DNA of 8,528 nt, from the NCBI GenBank assembly GCA_900767015.1, contig CAAFXQ010000017.1, forward strand, positions 1-8,528, written 5' to 3'. Made by a program: the position numbers and the translations under genes. Below are positions 6,536-8,528 of the stretch, piece after piece. Position 1 is the first letter of the stretch, and the number at the start of each line of letters is the position of its first letter. Below the pieces are notes generated by a model. The model made no database searches, was not told the origin of the DNA, and saw only the letters and a program-made list of their open reading frames with translations. The stretch is from Clostridia bacterium (GTDB lineage: Bacteria > Bacillota > Clostridia > Oscillospirales > Acutalibacteraceae).

Positions 6536-6669
6536 ACATCCCGGCATTCGTCATAGCACCCAACTAATGCCGCCTTTGTCGTTAAAAATCCTTGAAATAC
6601 ATAGAGTATTCCTGCGGATTTTTGCCTAAAAGCCGACATCATTTGTGCACTATGCCAAACGCCTTGAGC

Positions 6670-6684
6670 TTTTAGAGATTACCT
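6670..6684 (-). repeat. Right terminal inverted repeat of the MITE-like element
   Basis: TTTTAGAGATTACCT is the exact reverse complement of 6521-6535 and ends one base before the eda stop codon. Confidence 0.85.
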
Positions 6685-6688
6685 TTAT
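6685..6688. repeat. Putative 4-bp target-site duplication (right copy)
   Basis: TTAT matches 6517-6520. On the minus strand these bases include the TAA stop codon of eda (6687-6685), so the insertion site falls at the last codon of the gene without changing it. Confidence 0.5.
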
Positions 6689-7644
6689 TTCTGAACAAGA
6701 TGAACCGCAAAGCCGCCGAAGTCGTCTTTCAGGTAAATCGCCTTTGTTTTCCCCTTGGCGTCGGTCTTGCGGGTGCTTTCGTCGAATTCGACGCCGGAAA
6801 GAGAAAGGTGATAAACCGCTCTGTCAACGCTGTTGGTACCGATGGCAATGTGACCGTTTTTGCCCTTGCCGCTTGCCTTGACGCATTCGATTGACGGCAT
6901 GGCAAAATCGGAGCTGTTGCCGGCCTTATACTCGAAGCCGAAAACCGAGCAGAAAAGCTTGGCGGTTTTTTCGGCGCTTTCGGCGTTTTCGCAGTTGATG
7001 CCGATATGATGAAGCGTAAAGCCGAGCATGGTCTTGACGGCGTCGGCACAGATTGTTTCGATCTCGTCCCACTTATCGTTTGCGATCAGCTCCTTTTTAA
7101 CCATCCAGGTTCCGCCGCAGGCGATAATACGGTCAAACGAAAGATAATCCATGACGTTGCCGGTGTTGACGCCGCCCGTCGGCATGAAGTCAACGGGGAA
7201 AACGGGGGCAAGAGCCTTGATGGCTTTTACGCCGCCGGCCTGCTCGGCCGGGAAGAATTTGACGGTCTTAAGGCCGGCATTGACCGCTTTTGTGATGTCC
7301 GAAGCGTTGACACAGCCGGGAAGTACGGGCACGCCTTTTTTAACACAGTAGTCAACAAGCTCGTCGTTATAGCCGGGAGAAACAATATACTTCGCTCCTG
7401 CGGCAAGCGCACGTTCGCACTGATCAATATTCAACACGGTTCCGGCACCGACAAGAATTTCCGGTACCTGCTCGGACATACGGCGGATCGACTCTTCGCC
7501 GGCGGCGGTACGGAAGGTCACTTCAGCGGCGGGAAGTCCGCCCTTGCAAAGCGCTTTTGCAAGTGATACGGCCTTGTCGGCGTCATCGATTGCAATAACG
7601 GGAACGATTCCGATATCGGATAAGGTTTTTAAAACGTCGTTCAT
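6685..7644 (-). CDS. eda: KDPG/KHG aldolase with fused C-terminal VOC (glyoxalase-like) domain
   Basis: The first about 206 of 319 residues form a class I 2-keto-3-deoxy-6-phosphogluconate aldolase, which splits KDPG to pyruvate and glyceraldehyde-3-phosphate (many members also cleave 4-hydroxy-2-oxoglutarate). Active-site landmarks match E. coli Eda: LPAAEVTFRT with Glu41 and Arg45, VGAGTVLN (65-72), the Schiff-base Lys129 in VKFFPAE, and the phosphate-binding PTGG (155-158). Residues about 209-319 add a domain with two beta-alpha-beta-beta-beta modules, starting LHHIGINC (211) and GHIAIGT (264), typical of the vicinal-oxygen-chelate fold. Candidate metal ligands are His213, Glu253 and His265; the usual final Glu of the last strand appears as His315. 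Ordinary Eda is about 210 residues, so this is a genuine fusion. The start at 7644 is set by AAGGAG 8 nt upstream; an in-frame ATG at 7680 would add 12 poorly conserved residues. It is the first gene of an operon with kdgK. The role of the VOC part is unknown. Confidence 0.93.
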   Translation of the reverse strand: MNDVLKTLSDIGIVPVIAIDDADKAVSLAKALCKGGLPAAEVTFRTAAGEESIRRMSEQVPEILVGAGTVLNIDQCERALAAGAKYIVSPGYNDELVDYCVKKGVPVLPGCVNASDITKAVNAGLKTVKFFPAEQAGGVKAIKALAPVFPVDFMPTGGVNTGNVMDYLSFDRIIACGGTWMVKKELIANDKWDEIETICADAVKTMLGFTLHHIGINCENAESAEKTAKLFCSVFGFEYKAGNSSDFAMPSIECVKASGKGKNGHIAIGTNSVDRAVYHLSLSGVEFDESTRKTDAKGKTKAIYLKDDFGGFAVHLVQK

Positions 7645-7652
7645 AACAAAAA

Positions 7653-7658
7653 CTCCTT
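7653..7658 (-). promoter_or_regulatory. Ribosome binding site of eda
   Basis: On the minus strand AAGGAG lies 8 nt before the ATG at 7644-7642 and selects this start over the ATG at 7680. Confidence 0.85.
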
Positions 7659-7682
7659 CGATAGATTTTCGCATACACATCT

Positions 7683-7711
7683 ATTATAGTACCCAAATAA
7701 ATGAAAAACAA
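7683..7711 (-). promoter_or_regulatory. Sigma-A promoter of the eda-kdgK operon
   Basis: On the minus strand TTGTTT (7711-7706) and a perfect TATAAT (7688-7683) are separated by 17 nt. The predicted start near 7676 gives a leader of about 32 nt and lies downstream of the in-frame ATG at 7680, which further supports the start at 7644. Confidence 0.75.
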
Positions 7712-7714
7712 GTA

Positions 7715-7755
7715 AGAAATCAAAAAAATAAAAGAAATCGGGATTGCTCCCGATT
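7715..7755 (-). terminator. Rho-independent terminator of the DUF2238-like gene
   Basis: A perfect 8-bp stem, AATCGGGA (7736-7743) with TCCCGATT (7748-7755), has a 4-nt loop. Read on the minus strand it is followed by a long T-rich tract (complement of 7735-7715). It starts 5 nt after the stop codon of the membrane protein and insulates the eda promoter from upstream transcription. Confidence 0.88.
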
Positions 7756-7760
7756 CCGGA

Positions 7761-8510
7761 TTATTCGGTTATGGCTTCTTTCGGCGGCTGCGCATCTTTC
7801 CCAAGCAGCCATTTCTTTTCTTTTCGTCTTTCGATAAGCTTCAAAACCGCATACATGACGATTGCAGATATAATCGTGGTAAAAGCGGCGTCTATCATGT
7901 CCATCATCGTATCCCAAAGCGGGAACTGGCCTTCGCCGTGTAAGGCTCCGTTTCCGAAGATTTTAAACCAGATATCGTCGTCAAACGGTGCGTAATAAAA
8001 GCATTGATTCTGTGTTCCGAAAAGGAAGTCTCCGATAAACTCCGTTATTTCCCACATACAGATGATAAGAAACGAAAAGCAAAATGAAAACGTTGAAGCA
8101 AGAGCCGGTGTGGGCTTTTTGGTTTCTGTCGGGGTCGAAATAACGGCTTTTACAATATAATAGCCGGCGATAACCGCAAGCGGGCCGGAAAGCAGATGTA
8201 AAATCCGGTCATATTTGAATATATACTCATAGGCATTCAGAAAGTTTCCGAAGAAGGTTCCGATGATCTCGATAAAGTTTATGATGTGCTGACTGCGAAA
8301 GCTGAGCCTTGCAAAAAAAATCTTTTGGGGAGCGACAAGCCGGATAGCACTCACGGCATAAAGGGCGAGCATATTGATAAAGCACATTACTTTTTCGGAC
8401 TCGACGCAGAAAATGACGACATAAAGCATCATCAGTCTTGCAATCCACCAAAGCACATATTCAAAAACCGTGATCTCTTTAAAAAGAGCACTGACTGTGT
8501 TTTTTATCCT
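7761..8510 (-). CDS. DUF2238/YjdF-like integral membrane protein, 5' end missing
   Basis: At least 249 residues are genuine, and the start lies beyond the contig edge. The apparent GTG start and its first five residues (MLFRS) are encoded by sequencing adapter (8511-8528) and are not real. The protein has about six hydrophobic segments. In adapter-start numbering it carries a KYDRILHLLSG motif (104-114), a WEITEFIGDFLFG motif (158-170) with Glu159, Glu162 and Asp166, and a WDTMMDMIDAAF motif (204-215) with Asp205, Asp209 and Asp212. This pattern of His, Glu and Asp in membrane helices matches the DUF2238 (YjdF-like) family, whose function is unknown. The acidic residues suggest metal or ion contact, by inference only. 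The C-terminus is a basic, cytoplasmic-looking tail (RRKEKK). A strong terminator follows immediately. Given the family length, probably only a few N-terminal residues are missing. Confidence 0.82.
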   Translation of the reverse strand, partial: RIKNTVSALFKEITVFEYVLWWIARLMMLYVVIFCVESEKVMCFINMLALYAVSAIRLVAPQKIFFARLSFRSQHIINFIEIIGTFFGNFLNAYEYIFKYDRILHLLSGPLAVIAGYYIVKAVISTPTETKKPTPALASTFSFCFSFLIICMWEITEFIGDFLFGTQNQCFYYAPFDDDIWFKIFGNGALHGEGQFPLWDTMMDMIDAAFTTIISAIVMYAVLKLIERRKEKKWLLGKDAQPPKEAITE

Positions 8511-8528
8511 AGATCGGAAGAGCACACG
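8511..8528 (+). other. Illumina TruSeq adapter remnant (assembly artefact)
   Basis: AGATCGGAAGAGCACACG equals the first 18 bases of the standard TruSeq read-1 adapter. At the very end of the window it marks untrimmed adapter at a contig edge, not genomic DNA. Confidence 0.97.

Larger units (their letters stand above)
6521..6684. mobile_element. MITE-like foldback element inserted between eda and kdgK
   Basis: The 164-bp segment begins with AGGTAATCTCTAAAA (6521-6535) and ends with its exact reverse complement (6670-6684). The arms continue as imperfect inverted repeats for roughly 40 bp, including GGCattcgtCATAG on the left against GGCgtttggCATAG on the right. A second nested hairpin occupies the centre (6584-6623). 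No coding sequence is present, and TTAT flanks both ends. The right end abuts the eda stop codon exactly. Size, terminal repeats, lack of a gene and flanking duplication fit a non-autonomous element moved in trans by a transposase elsewhere in the genome. Removing it would leave about 23 bp between eda and kdgK, a normal operon spacing. The transposase family is not identified. Confidence 0.75.

Noticed and set aside
6498..6563. Longer kdgK start at an upstream in-frame ATG (6563)
   Set aside because: The extra residues would be encoded by the inserted repeat element and skip the good AAGGAG site before 6497.
6521..6684. Interpretation of the inverted-repeat segment as an internal rho-independent terminator or known riboswitch
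   Set aside because: The arms are over 130 nt apart with a complex interior, there is no T-tract directly following the stem towards kdgK, and no known riboswitch core is recognised; terminal repeats plus the flanking duplication fit a mobile element better.
7006..7566. Plus-strand open frame of 186 codons
   Set aside because: It lies wholly antisense to the clearly recognisable eda gene, with no ribosome binding site or recognisable product; it is a shadow frame.
8508..8525. Start codon GTG and N-terminal MLFRS of the last minus-strand protein
   Set aside because: These codons lie in TruSeq adapter sequence (8511-8528), so the start is artefactual; the feature is reported as partial from 8510.
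1..8528. CRISPR arrays, tRNA or rRNA genes, prophage or secretion modules
   Set aside because: No regularly spaced repeats, cloverleaf-like sequence, rRNA signature or phage structural/integrase gene was seen on either strand.

Overview
The window looks like a chromosomal segment of a low-to-medium GC Bacillota, most likely a gut-type member of the Clostridia (Oscillospirales/Ruminococcaceae-like). This is inferred from the strong AAGGAG ribosome binding sites, consensus sigma-A promoters, the protein families present and their sequence style. No rRNA, tRNA or other taxonomic marker is present. The last 18 bases (8511-8528) match the start of the Illumina TruSeq adapter, so the window ends at a raw contig edge in a draft or metagenomic assembly.

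Layout from left to right. (1) A minus-strand secreted protein with an alpha/beta-hydrolase (lipase/LCAT-like) look, in which the usual GxSxG nucleophile elbow reads VKCLG, with Cys in place of Ser. (2) A divergent plus-strand sugar:cation symporter of the GPH (MelB/LacS/XylP) family, with an operator-like core promoter. (3) A plus-strand membrane-anchored protein with an Ala/Pro/Thr-rich stalk and an unrecognised extracytoplasmic domain, preceded by a structured leader of about 100 nt and closed by a textbook terminator. (4) A small, AT-richer plus-strand gene of unknown function with a possible nuclease-like core, beginning 16 nt after that terminator. (5) A long bidirectional terminator between convergent units. 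(6) A minus-strand operon eda-kdgK: a KDPG aldolase with an extra C-terminal glyoxalase/VOC domain, then 2-keto-3-deoxygluconate kinase. The two are separated by a 164-bp MITE-like element with perfect 15-bp terminal inverted repeats and a 4-bp flanking duplication. (7) A minus-strand DUF2238/YjdF-like membrane protein truncated by the contig end.

Metabolically, KdgK phosphorylates 2-keto-3-deoxygluconate to KDPG, and Eda cleaves KDPG to pyruvate and glyceraldehyde-3-phosphate. This is the lower part of hexuronate/pectin-type catabolism. The GPH symporter could bring in a glycoside or uronide feeding this route, but it is four genes away in a separate transcription unit, so the link is only suggestive. 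The observations most worth a second look are the MITE-like insertion exactly at the eda stop codon, the Eda-VOC fusion, the Cys-for-Ser hydrolase, the possible orphan nuclease-like gene, and the adapter-coded false start of the last gene.
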